The notes under the pieces were generated by a model. It was not told the DNA's origin. It saw only the letters and a program-made list of their open reading frames with translations, and did not search any database. This document shows, one piece after another, positions 22,833 through 35,054 of a DNA stretch of 64,000 bases (position 1 is the stretch's first letter; each line of letters starts with the position of its first letter). The DNA comes from Ananas comosus (Eukaryota; Streptophyta; Magnoliopsida; Poales; Bromeliaceae): NCBI RefSeq assembly GCF_001540865.1, contig NC_033629.1:2007490-2071489 (forward strand), written 5' to 3'. Both the position numbers and the translations under genes were made by a program.

Positions 22833-23273
22833 TGTTGTGATGTGTGTATGTGGGGGTATAATAGTGGGCACTATACTGAGCACGGAGAGGGAGAGAGAGC
22901 CAATAGGAGAAGGTTTTCATGCAACAAAGCCTTTTGGTAATATTTTTAATGCTCATTAATGGCAGGGCTTATCCACCTCTCATTACTTTCTAATTCTTTG
23001 TGATCACCATTCCCTTCACATAATTAAGTGGGGGGTGGTTTAATATTAATGTGCCCCAAGTGGGGATTAAACTAATAAAAGAAAGGTTATGATTAAGTTG
23101 GGGCCAAGTAGATTATCAAACAAGGCAACGTATATAACGGCCCTCTCCCTCAAATAGTAAGGCAACGGACTTTTACCTTTTCTTTTTACCGCATATATAT
23201 CGAATCCGACTACAATGCTATCAACAGCACCAAGTAAGTGGTGCTAATAAATTTTTCATCGTTAGATCTATTT
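22101..23273. promoter_or_regulatory. NF-YA 5' UTR intron and upstream region
   Basis: An acceptor (ttgcag) six bases before the NF-YA ATG shows that the 5' UTR is spliced. The first non-coding exon should lie to the right, but its donor was not fixed. A (GA)n repeat at 22788-22830 would read as CT-rich on the minus strand, as in many plant leaders. The 91-residue frame across it is rejected. A (TA)n(CA)n stretch is at 22197-22222. Confidence 0.5.
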
Positions 23274-23730
23274 ATACCACAACAGAATTAGATTATAGAG
23301 ACATATTTTTGAAATACTTTTATATAAGTATCTTATTTATGTCAATTTTTTTAAAAAAAACCTACTAAGTCCTAATATAAAACTCAATCCAATCAAAAAC
23401 AAAAAAGTTCATCTACTCAACCAACCACACCCAGCTCACTCGGCCCGATTACAAATAAAAAATAAAAAAAAGAAAGTGGGTGCCAAAATACGTGGCGGCT
23501 GGAGTTCGGCCGCGAGGATCTCGCAGGAACCGTAGAGGACTATGATCGCCACGTATCCCTCCGCGACAGGTTGCTGGAGGAGTGGGTGCCAAATATCAAG
23601 GCGGCCCTATCTATATCGACCCCACATATCACAATACTTTTAAAAAGTGTCGGTAATTTAGCCAGCAGTATTTTTTTTTAACCTGTACCGATATTTAAAA
23701 GTATCGCTATACACCGTTTTTGTTGTAATG
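23274..23730. mobile_element. CACTA-type MITE, copy 1, with a GC-rich insert
   Basis: The ends (ccacaacagaattagatta on the left, tttttgttgtaatg on the right) are worn versions of the CACTACAACAGA ends of the copy at 61529. The interiors share 'aagtgtcggtaatttagc' and 'taaaagtrtcgctata'. A GC-rich insert of about 106 bp (23475-23603) is absent from the other copy. Confidence 0.75.
23475..23603 (+). other. Coding-like insert bounded by short direct repeats
   Basis: The block begins with agtgggtgccaaaatacgtg (23475) and ends with a similar agtgggtgccaaatatca (23581). Between them one frame is open and protein-like (it includes LEFGREDLAGTVEDYDRHV). I recognise no family. It is probably a captured exon fragment; no full gene is present. 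Confidence 0.4.
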
Positions 23731-24232
23731 CTATTTGATCATTTTTACTCCTTAAATTATATTATTTTACTCCACTAAATTTTAGACGACTATTATTATT
23801 CTAACTGTACATTTTTTCATTAAAGAGTCAAAAATTTTATAGCACCATAATAACTTGATGCATGCTATTAATAGTATAATAGCCTAATTCATATAATACT
23901 ATTACTGGCGCATGCATGTGTAGTACAGTTTAATGAGTGCATATGTGATGTGTGCCCCGAAAAGAAGGGGGGAGGGGGTTTTGGGTTTGTACTCATGAGA
24001 GAGTTGGATCACTTTATGCAACAATGATATGGGTTTGCAAGGGTACGTGGTAGCTAAGTACAATGTCCATTTGTACTAAAAATGTTTGGGAAATAGTATA
24101 AACAAATTAAGGTACATTATATAGGTTGATTCTCATCAGATTCAATGAATTTATTTTTTTTAATTATATAAATTTTTCTGCAAATTGATTTAAGCATAGA
24201 GCATTTACGAAAATCAAATATATATATATAGG

Positions 24233-24772
24233 CTAATGCTACTATCCTATTAATAGGATAGGAGTACTTGTCTTATCAAGTTGTTCTTGATGATCGAGAT
24301 TCCGAATCGATGATCGGAGCCGTTGAAGTTGATCTAGAGTATTTGAAATATCTAGAAACTAAATTTCATAAATTTTGATAATGATTTACATAGTGATCAA
24401 AGTGTCGTAAAATCGACAATTTTTGACGGACTATATGAGCTGTTTGTTTGTTTAACGGTGTAGAGCAATCCAAATTGCTTGAATTTTTGATAGAAAATTC
24501 TTTATACTATTTAAATAATGTTTGATAACTCTGATTACGAACTGAGAAAGTCTAACCTCTATTTTAAGAAGGTTATTTATTTATGACCGTTCATTTTTCA
24601 ACTCTTAAGATGAACTTGATAATGATTTTTAAATAATACAAAATTTGATTTCTAAACATTTCTAATTGTGTAGATCAACTTCAACGGTGCCGATTATCAA
24701 TTTGAAGTTCTGATCATTCAAATCGACTTGATAGGATAAGGGTCCCAATCCTATTAATAGGATAGTAGCCGG

Positions 24773-24778
<6 letters not shown>
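24233..24778. mobile_element. MITE family A, copy 5, in a TA tract
   Basis: The left tip has 'ctactatcctattaatagga' and the right tip 'tcctattaataggatagtag', both palindromic and inverse to each other. Arms carry 'gatgatcggagccgttgaag' and 'cttcaacggtgccgattatc'. (TA)n lies on both sides (24221-24230 and 24777-24807). Confidence 0.85.
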
Positions 24779-24807
<29 letters not shown>

Positions 24808-24809
<2 letters not shown>

Positions 24810-25438
24810 ATTATAAGTATTCTCCAAATAATATTTATGAGTTAGCATTATAGATGTCAATATATATTTTAAAGAATTAACCTTTCATAGTTGGCATTGC
24901 ATTCACATGCCACATTTGAAATTTGGCAAACTAATCCATTTACTTATATTTGTTACATACACAGAACTGATAGGTCAATATTACAATATCATTTTAGCTA
25001 GGTTGCGTTCAATTATACTTGTGACATTACTCATTGTCGAGTAATAAGTGGAATATACGTAGTTTTGTTTTTCTTTGTTGAAGTTTTTATGTTGTCGGCT
25101 AAAAAGCTTACAAACACATTGAATATCACAAAATAAGTGTTATATTCTATGAAATTTTAATTTTCTTGTGTGTTTTACAAGCATAATTTAAATGAAAATA
25201 ATTAAGAGTTAAGAAAGTGCCATTACAAAAAGCAAAAAGTTAACTAAACAAAGTTTGGGATTCCACCTTTAATTTCCTGTTCAAGCCAACTCAAATGGTA
25301 CAACAACCATACAATTAAGCCCCTAGGTTTTCCTTACTTACCTCTTCCTTTTAATCATATCCTTCCATAAAGAGAAATTATTGCCTCCACTGGTCCTCCA
25401 TGTACATCATTTATCTTGTTCACAAGTTTACAAAACCA

Positions 25439-25487
<49 letters not shown>

Positions 25488-25868
25488 CTAAATTGGAGAT
25501 TTTTGTGGCTCAATTTCAAAAGTACAAATTATTGTTATCCAAAAGAACAATATAATAAGAAAAACACATGAACACTTTTTAATTATTAATACTCTCGTTT
25601 ATATACATAATGGATGTACTCTCTCATGTGGAATATCTAGATATGCATTTCAAAATCTGTCACATTAGAAGTAGCTTAGAATTAGCTCTAAAGCATATTA
25701 TTCAGATAAAGATCAGAAAACAGCCCAAAAATAGTTCTAATACTTTTTGCGTTATCAGATGATCGCGGTGATTTTATTCGCATAACAAGTTTAGAAATAA
25801 TTTTAACAATTTTCTTTATCTACATTGAGGGAGATGGTTTTATTCCATGGGACTTTTCTTTTCCTGTG

Positions 25869-25941
<73 letters not shown>

Positions 25942-26956
25942 CAAGTACAAATTAAAAATAAGATTTCAAAAGCCCCCTCACTTTTCTTCTACCTACACTA
26001 CTAACAACAAAATGCAAGAGGACAATGTTAGGCCAAAGATTAAACAAGAAATAGCATGGAGGACAGCATATAATTAAGAGGCTCTTGTGCCTAATTTCAT
26101 TGTGCTCCCCCCATTATTAAGGGCTATTTAGTGACTAAATGTAGGTCCTTAATTAATTTTCATATCCAAGAGAGTATTTACCATGGGCCAAGTAGTGCAT
26201 GACAGCTGTCCTTGGGATAAAATACAGAATCTAGCCCTAGCTAGAGGAAACTTTTTAGGGTAAATTATACCATTTTTGCCCAAATTTTTCCATCCATAAA
26301 AAATTCACAAGTTTTATATATTTTTATAAAAAAAGGATCACTATTTTAAATTTTACAGGTTCGAATTTTGAGTACACTAATCAAAATATTTTTATTCATT
26401 TTTATTTTCCTCTCCAATTCTCATCGCCTTAACTGTCTTCGGCGACTGTAATGAGAGAAACGGTACCTCCTCTTCCTCCACCTATACCTTTGCTAGTGCC
26501 GGCACTGACGTTGGCTCCGAAGAAGAAGGACTCGAAGCGGAGCTAGAATGCTACTGATAGTATGCAAATAAACTTTATAAAAATTATCATACGGTAAGGC
26601 CTATATCAACATGTATGACAGTTTTCATTAGAGTTAATAAACTTTCGATAATAAGGAATAAATAGAAATAACTAATAATGATAAGAAATTGAATAGAAAA
26701 AAAAAAAGAACAAAAATGCTGAGGTCTTAATCGGATAAGGATGAACAACTAATGGTGTAATTAACTTTTGTTTTCTCAAATAAAAAAGAAAGAGGGACAC
26801 TTTTATTATAAAATAAATAAATAACTGTGTGATGAAATAAACACAATCGAAATACAATTAATTAAAAGGTCTTTTCAAAAAATAAAAAATAATTAAAACA
26901 GGCCATTTCAAAGTTGAATCTGATTCAATGTCCACATCATACAATGTTATATACCC

Positions 26957-26998
<42 letters not shown>

Positions 26999-27350
26999 AT
27001 TAAGAATTAATCAAAAAAGAAAAAAAAGAAAGAAAAAGATGCTTAATTAGAATGAACTTAGTGGTGCTTCAACTTAATCTGAAAAAATATTGTTCACATT
27101 CAATGGAAATGAATATGTATATATTAGTTTATTTTCTCCTTAGAAATTCTTAGTTTTGCTCACTCCACACCTTTTAGGAGAGTGTTTTTTTTTCTTTTTC
27201 GGTCCCTGGCTTAATTGCACTATTGGCTTTTAATCATTATTGCAGTTGTTTTAAAAAAAGCTTTTTTGTGTTTTTTTTTAAACGAAATTAGCACATTAGC
27301 ACCAACTGTTATCACATGATAATTTTTGTCCAACTTGATGATAATTTTAT
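24808..27350. other. Spacer with long microsatellites
   Basis: (TA)n occurs at 25442-25485 and 25870-25939, and (CT)n at 26958-26996. A GC-richer stretch at about 26405-26550 has coding-like composition but no recognisable protein. No gene supported. Confidence 0.55.
25870..25939. repeat. (TA)n microsatellite, about 70 bp
   Basis: An uninterrupted TA alternation. The 76-residue frame starting at 25847 is mostly a translation of this tract. Confidence 0.95.
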
Positions 27351-27718
27351 GGCTAAATTACAGAAAATTTTTCTGTCAAAACTTGATTTTTCATTTTCTC
27401 TTCCTGTCATTTAAAAATCTATACTTTGCTCTCTTATAAAATAAAAAATGTTCACTTCACCCTCTGCCGTTAGTGATCCATTAGGGTTCCGTTTATAAAA
27501 TATTATTATATATTTTTTTATGCAAAAAATGCCCTCAGCCTTCTCTCCTGTTGCCAAAAATGATGAGAGGCAAAATAGTCATTTTGTTATCACAGTTTAC
27601 ACCGTACTCCCCTCTGACCATTTTTTATTTTATAAGAGGACAAAATGTAGATTTTTAAATGACAGGGAGGAAAAGTGAAAAATCGAATTTTGATAGAAAA
27701 ATTTTATGTAATTTAGCC
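27351..27718. mobile_element. MITE family C, copy 1 (Mutator-like), 368 bp
   Basis: Both ends start GGCTAAATTACA in inverted orientation, and the arms share 'catttaaaaatctayattt' type phrases for about 110 bp. The flanks are taattttat (27342-27350) and taattttaa (27719-27727), an 8/9 match to a 9 bp target duplication. A larger relative lies at 46261. Confidence 0.85.
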
Positions 27719-27727
27719 TAATTTTAA

Positions 27728-30145
27728 TGTCAAGAATTTAAATAAAAATTTGTAATAAATTATAGAAATTTAAAATGTTAAAAACTAAAATGGAAAATCA
27801 CATAAAGTTTGGATATCTCAGCATAACTTCATACATTTCTGAAAAGTTATTTGGTTACATGCATCTTAAAATGATTACTCTTTTAGTTAGAAAAATGTAA
27901 CTAAAAAGAGGACTAAAAAGAGAACATCTTTTATATATTTTTGCTTCGGCTCACCGAATTATCGTATAAAGCACAGCGCAACTAAAAAAGTGTTAGGTCC
28001 TAGGTTCAAAACAATCTATAGTTGAGGGGCCTTTGTACACATTTTCATCTAGGAAAGAATTTAAAGGTACATGGNATATATAAGGGGCAATTACTTATAT
28101 ATTCCCGAAAATTTTTCGATTTTCCGATTTGCCCCTCTTAGAAGGCTAATATTAAAAATATCTTTTCTATGTTCCAACTTATTTTTGATATTCCTCTAAC
28201 TGATATACCTCTAGAGTTAAAATATGTTAATTAACTCTGTTATTTCTGTAAAATTACTATTTTGTCCTTTCAAATATATTCTTTCACCATCACTGACTTT
28301 TTTATTTGCCCTTAAAGTCAGGGACATAAAAAGTATTTTGACTTTTGGTTTTTCCCAATATATCTCTCTATCGTCACCAATATTTCTTATTTGTCCTTAA
28401 GTTAAGCACAAAATTGGTATTTTATTTTTTTTTAATTGTGATAGATATTTAACTCACGTTTAACCTAAGTTAACTTAACAGGAGATAACTGCGGAATATT
28501 TTATAATAACGGTAGAATATATGAGGAGTATTTAAAAAATAAAAATAAAAATAAATCGAATATTTTCAAACTTTTTAAATATTCGATTTATTTTAAATTT
28601 TGAGATTTTAAATTTCAAAGTTAAAATTTTAAATTTAGAAATATAAATTTAAAAATTTAAAAATTCAAATTCAAATATAATAAGTGGATAATATCATTAT
28701 TTTTTATTTACAAAACTCATTATCTTTCTTATTCTATCTTACCTAACCAAACGTAATTTTTTTATTCCCAGGAATAACCCAATTTTCATCCAAACGCAAA
28801 ATTGATTTAATCCCCGCTTATACCTCAATTTATACTTATTTTTGAAATAGCCACTTTTTTTTTATTCCCGAACCAAACGATACATACATAATTATTCCTA
28901 TAAAAAAAAAGAAAAAAAAAGAAAAAAAAGGAGAAAGTATATGTGCAGATAAAAAAGGTTGTGCTTATCCGGCTATGTAGAGAAAAGAAGATAGCATTAA
29001 TTTGCGTTGATTGGATGGGAGAAAAGATAGAAGTGAAAGAAAGTTAGAATTTTTTTTTTTTTTTGGTCTTTTTGAAATGAAAGAGATAATGGCAAAAACA
29101 GGTCTTAATAGAGAAAATGTACAGAGGCTTATTTTCCATGTTTTTCTTTCCACCAAGAAAATATCTCTTCTTTTCCCTTCTATACATTGAAACATCCCAA
29201 AACTATAACCAAGGCAATTTCTAATTATGATTTAAAAAGAGAAAAATCAATGCAATAGTTGAATATTATATTTAGGCCTAATTTGGAGATACAATAATGT
29301 AATGCACTTATTCTGATCCTATTGTCATCAAATATTCCGGTCTCAAACTGCGAAAATTGAGGTTGATTTTATATAAATTTTGCCTACAAGTATTGAGTAC
29401 AAGAATAAAATTGACATTCTAGTTATAATATTATAATTATAATAATGTGATTGTCAACATTTTGAGTGGCTGAAACATGCAGCCACATTTATCAAACTAT
29501 ACTTATCAAATGCAGCAGTTGCTCAAAAAAAATATGAAAAAAAAAATTAAGAAAAACTTCTTTTTTTTTTTCCCATAAAAGACTCTTCAATTTTTTCACT
29601 CAGTATGCTTCTAAAAAAATAATTCTTTCATTTTTTTTTCAGATTTTATAAAAACTAGCATTTTTGTTTCGTAGAGAAAAAAAAAAAATCTGAAAAACAA
29701 TAACACTAATTTTCATTAAATTTTAGAAAAAGACTTTCCAAAAAGCTTTTTTTCATTTTAACCAAACAGACAAAAACCGAAAAAAATAATTTCTACCAAA
29801 AATTTTCTCACAAATTTTTTTTATCCACACTTTTTCGCGAAAGCAAACAGTTCCAAAGTCCGAATATTAGCACATAATTAATCCAGTAGACAAAAAAATT
29901 CCAAAAAAGAAAGTAAAATAACGACATCTAAAACGCCACAATAACAAATAAATTTTAATATGGCCGAGCCATACATAGATCCACAGTAAAGTGTCCACCA
30001 AATTTACAGAAACTTTAGCAGCAAAAGAGATGTATCTCAACATGTTAAAATATTACAACAGCATATTACATAAGCAGTACTGATCAGGAAAAAAGAAAAA
30101 GAAAAGAAAAAAAAAAAAAACCCAACGAAGCACGCCGAAGACAAA
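27728..30145. other. Spacer with an unresolved base at 28075
   Basis: No gene is supported. The n at 28075 is followed by 'aggggcaattacttata', which resembles the end of family E elements, so a MITE may begin at the gap. The region 28550-28690 is almost pure AT. The Expp1 3' UTR should be near the right side. Confidence 0.5.
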
Positions 30146-33100
30146 TTAGAAGAACTTGTTGAACTGGCCGGTGAGGGAATCTCTGAGGTTGGAGTATAGG
30201 CCGTAGAGGGAGTACTGGCGGAGGTTCGACACCTCGTACCATGAGTGCTTGTCGGTGCCGGAGAACGCAAGCTGTAAGCCTATGCTGCAATCGACCGAGC
30301 CCCCCTGGCTCTTGCAGCTTGACGTTTTAATCGCGCAGGTCTGCTTGTTGAGGCAGACGAAAGACGACTGCCCCGAGCATGAAGAACAGCCGTCCGTTTT
30401 CCAGTACAGGTTTTGAAGCGTGCCCTTTTGGAACTCGAGGACCTGAAATGGGATTTCCGTTGAATAATTGAATAAATTGTAGAATTTGATTGAATACAAA
30501 GGTGAGATATTATGGCGACGTACCAGAGTGAAGCCGCTCACTGTGTATGAGCTGTTAGCGACAAACACCGGGAGCGACCTTGCTGCATACTTTCTACCGG
30601 CAAATGCTACCATGTATCCACCAGCATTGGCCTAGAAATGTACAAATTATAAAGAGTAATTTCTACGAAAGTGATTTTAAGATGTGGAAAAACAAGATCC
30701 CTGAATAAATTAGCAAGATGTTAAGGGATGAGATAGTAATGTAAAATAGGGGGTTATTGATTGGCGAGGTGGTCGATGGTTTCAGTTCACCCAATAAGAA
30801 GACGAGCAGATTAGGATTATGATCTAATACTCCCTCCTATGAAGATAGGTCATACTGCGAAATATATATCAACATATCCCCTCTCTCTCTCCCCTGCTTT
30901 TAGTAACTGCCTTCAATTAGTTCAAATCATATCATATTATATTATGACAATTTTAGTAACCACCTTCAATATAACATCATATCATATCATATTATATTAT
31001 TTTATCTATGACAAATTTTGAACGTACCAAAATTTCTCATATGTATTAATGTACTACAATATAAAATTAGATTTTATTTTTTCCAAAAATATTTAATATT
31101 ATTTCATTAGTTCTTCCAACTTCAAATTGAAACATCATACAATTTATTCTTGTAAGTTGTACTGAAGAATTTGAGTTTGTTTTATTTATTTATTCAAGTT
31201 TTATATTAGAGATTAAATATTATCCAATGTGCAATGAAAGTGTTTTTATAAAGAAGCTAAAGACATGATCTTACATTCAATTCCTAACCATTCCATGACA
31301 GAAAATTTTGACTGTAAATTCCATGCCCCTCTAAAACTTAAAAGTGGAGGATAAAGGGAAGAATAAATCAGAGAGAACTGTTCTAGGGAAGGAAAAAGAG
31401 GAGAAATGGAAGAAACAGGGTTAGAATATCCTAGAAAAAGTAAGACCAAGAATATATGGAAAAACAAAGCCCCAGATATACAACTTTCTCTCCACTGAAA
31501 TGCTTTACAGGGGACCAACATAGGGGTCCATGTAGTGAACTTTCATGGCAATAATAGGAAGCAGGCTGCTGACTGTATCAAAACAAAGGAGACCTGAATG
31601 AGACTAAGACGCCTATTAATTGCGTACCTCCGGAAAAACTGGGATAAATGTAGAGAGGTCTTGTTAAAAGGATTTAAAAGCAATAAATAGCAATTCAAAT
31701 TAGATTTACTAGGTTCTTTTTGACAAAAAATGATAGAAAACCAATTATATAAAGTCCAAGGCTGCAGAAAATAACTCAAACTGGTGAAAAAGGTAAGGAC
31801 AATAGCGGCAACAAACGCGAATGTATAATCCTATTCATTCCACACTAGAAATAAAAATGATTACCAACTCCCAGATCTAATTCAATTTTCAACCATCATA
31901 TTACCCTTTTAATAATAACCACAATGGGATTTCCTTAATGAAATAACACAATTAGGAATAATATATCATAGTTCCAATTGCAAGCTCAAATCCAGGATCA
32001 GTACACCCTTGTTGCTTCGTAATGCTACATGTACTCAAAACTCAAAAGTCAAGAAATAAAAAGATGTGACAATAGTATCACCTTGAATGCTGGTCTAGCT
32101 CAAAACTAAGAAGACAAATTCCACAACAGAGTAAATTAACCTTTTTCGCTTCCAAATGATACTAAATGTCAAAACTCCGAAGAACAATGAGCTATAGAAA
32201 CAAAAATCTAAGGTAGGCGGACATACATTGTTCCTTAGACTCCACAATTAGAAATAAAAATTTAAAAAGGAGGAACTTCAAAGTTTCCAGAAAACATTGT
32301 TTTGCTGATTCCGAAATAAAATTCGAGCAAAAGCTTTAAGGATTTCAGCAAACAATTTCCTCGCAAGATATTGTAGGAAATATGCCAACGATGGTCTAAA
32401 ACAGCTAGCTATATATGAGTGAAAGAGGACCGCCGATCCACTTAGTGAACACCTATTAGCACATAGAGCTTAAAACTTTAAACAGAAATTACAATGAATA
32501 TGAAAAATCTTGCTCTAACTCTATCCATACAAAATCTTAAGATTAGATCTAAATGGCCCAAATGAAATATATTAAGATTTCAACAACGATTTCTAGATTT
32601 ATCTAGTAGTCTCCTGCAAAATTTCTATTTCATTAGGAAAGAAAAGGGAATAGTGAGGTCACTGACGGGCAAAGAGATAGAAAATAAGGAAGCGAAAGCA
32701 AAAGAAAAATAGGGATGAGGTCCACAGGTTCGTTCCTCTCAGTTATTCTTTTGCAAAATTCTAGTCCGTCCCCCTTTTTTATGGTAACTCCATCTCTTTC
32801 TCTTGTCCAGTTCTTGATTCCATCATCTCAAAATCTACTTATACCCAAATCAAAAGGTCAAAAGAAGTAAAGTAACAGCAGAAACCATACAGATTCAAAA
32901 TTAAAGGGAAACAACAAGGAGGATGACATGGAATCATACCCGCTCATAATTTTAGTTCACTTTGTGTGTAGTTAACCAAAGAAACACCACACATTATCGA
33001 CCTACATCTTACGACAAACAGCTTACATACTTCATTCTTTCTGAATCATTTGTTACAATCCCACTAAACCACATCCCTAGCAACTCCCATGGTTACCTAC

Positions 33101-33872
33101 GGTCCCAAAAAACGTCTATAACAAAATGCATTAGCATCCATACATCATTTTTTTTTTTCCTCTAATTCAATAATCTCCATTTTTTCCCCTAACCAAACAT
33201 ACTTCCAATCAGATCGACAAGGAAGGAACAAGAATTCACCACAGAAACAAACAAGAATTCACCACAGCGCAGATCCCAATAGAAGATTAAGAAAGGAGAT
33301 CCACGAACCCTAGAAAGCGACCATCAAGCACATTCCCAGTCATCTTTCACACAACAGAGGTTTACAGATCAATGCATATATTATCCAGATTAGCTTTTTG
33401 AAATAAAAAGACATTCCATCTCTTGCTCTAGTCAAATTTCTCGATCCGATCATCTCAGAATCTACTTATAATCAGATCAAAACGTCGAAAAAAAACAATT
33501 TAACAAAAGAAATCGAAAAAAAAAAGGCAAACAGCGAAGGAACGAGATCAAAAAACCCTAGAATCGGACGTCAATCCAGAGACCTCATCGGGGCGAAATC
33601 GAAACCCTAGAATAGAGAAATCAAAAGGGAGGGGGAGCGAATGGAAGCCGTACCGGATCGAAGTTGGAGGTGGTGTTGACGGTGAGGAGGGAGATCTCGT
33701 CGACCTTGGGGCGGAACACGGCGAGCTGGGCGGAGCCGGAGGAGGAGAGGGAGAGGCGGCTGTCGCAGGGGGAGAGCTGCTGCGCCCGGTTGAAGAAGAA
33801 GGCGTCGCGGCTCGAGAAGGCGACGCCGAACGTGAACCCGTCCCCCCGCTGGATCCTCGCGTCGGCGCACGG
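30146..33872 (-). CDS. Expp1-like secreted protein, N-terminus missing
   Basis: A member of the plant Expp1 family, which has no established biochemical role and is usually annotated as secreted. Three exons join in frame: 33872-33654, 30631-30524 and 30442-30146, giving 207 residues of mature-type sequence from PCADARIQRGDGFTFG to SLTGQFNKFF. Recognisable blocks are SRDAFFFNRAQQLSPC, AVFRPKVDEISLL, GGYMVAFAGRKYAARS, the cysteine-rich WKTDGCSSCSGQSSFVC region and SWYEVSNLRQYSLYGLYSNL. Intron 1 is about 3.0 kb. The first exon runs straight into the unresolved base 33873, and the sequence beyond does not give a convincing signal peptide in frame, so the start is unknown. Not a pseudogene on present evidence, but the model is partial. 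Confidence 0.82.
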
Positions 33873-33873
33873 N
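33873..33873. other. Unresolved base inside Expp1 exon 1
   Basis: The n lies one base before the first clear Expp1 codon (minus strand). How many bases are missing is unknown, so frame cannot be carried across it. Confidence 0.85.
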
Positions 33874-34365
33874 GTCGTCGGAGGCAGCAGAGAAGGAGGG
33901 AGAAGGAGAGACGGGAAGGGCAGGGAGGAGCGAGAGAGGCGCCGTCGTCGGAAACTGTGGAGGAGAGTCAGAGAAGAAAAGAAAAGAAAAATGCAAAAAA
34001 AAAAAAAGTCACAGCCCGGCCTTAGGGGAATCGGAGGCGAGGAAAGTGGGGGCATCGGCGGCGACACCGCTCTGTCTTCGCCGCTCTCTGGGAAGAGAAA
34101 GAAAAAAAAAGAACGAGAGAAAAAAAGAGAAAAGAAAAAGGTATAAGGGCACCTCGGCTCCGTCTTCGCCGCTCTCTGGGAAGAAAAAGAAAAAAGAACG
34201 AGAGAAAAAAAGAGGAGAGAGAAAGAGGAAAGAGAAAAAGGTATAAGGGTATTTTGGTCAGTTTGCTGAAAAAGCGGACCGAATCTGTAAAAGCCAAAAA
34301 GATGGCCCGATTTTGCAAAAGCCCAAAATAAGTGGATTTTTTATGCAAATTGGCCTAGAAAATCT
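33874..34365. mobile_element. GA-rich block ending in a transposon-like terminus
   Basis: The right end, about 34225-34360, recurs at 52635-52780 (tataagggtattttggtcag ... atgcaaattggcc) with few changes. In reverse it begins GGCCAATTTGCATAAAAAA, like the inverted end of a Mutator-type element. A roughly 85 bp unit with 'cttcgccgctctctgggaag' is tandemly repeated at about 34077 and 34161. The opposite end is not seen and may lie in the gap. Confidence 0.5.
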
Positions 34366-35054
34366 ACATACTAGAAAGTGTAGGATGCAAGATTTTACAC
34401 CTATGATATATGTGTACAGGTAGTTTGCTCTAAAAATCTTACTAATTTTATTTTATGTTGATATTAACTATAGCCATTATTATTTTAGTTTCATTTACAA
34501 ATAAATTGGATAAAATCTGTAATTTAATCAAGCAAGATGACTAAGAAAAGAATCCAAAAGTTAAGGAAAAGTTGATAAAATAATATTTATTCATGGTTGA
34601 GGGACCATTTTTGAATTGAGTGGTTTTGTTACAAAGCATTAAATAACATTACAATACAATGTTGGAAACTTGCTTTAATCCTGGTAAACCAAATTTCATC
34701 AATAGAAACAAAATTTAAAAGCAAAAGACAACAATGCTAAACACTTATATATAAATAACATTCCAAGGTTCACTCACAGACTCAAAAAAATGGTACTAAG
34801 AAAAAAAAAATAAATAACATTACAATACTCAAAACAACCAGAATACAGCAACAGAACAAGCTCTCTCTCCCAGTGAAATTTCAGAATGTTCAGCCGCGAC
34901 AATCCATACAATATAAACACATAAAAATGCAAAATAGCACAACCCCAAGACTAAAAGATTAGTGATTTATACACAGATAGTTCGATACTACGAAGGAACA
35001 AACGTGTATCAACCACTAAATAGTAATAAATATCCTTGATCAACAGAAGATGGC
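34366..35054. other. 3' flank of the IQD gene
   Basis: AT-rich sequence without a reading frame. The part nearest 35055 should be the IQD 3' UTR on the minus strand. Nothing else was recognised. Confidence 0.5.

Noticed and set aside
33607..34348. N-terminal extensions of Expp1 across the n and other Ser/Phe-rich frames
   Set aside because: The frame cannot be carried over an unknown number of bases, and the extensions do not look like a signal peptide of this family.
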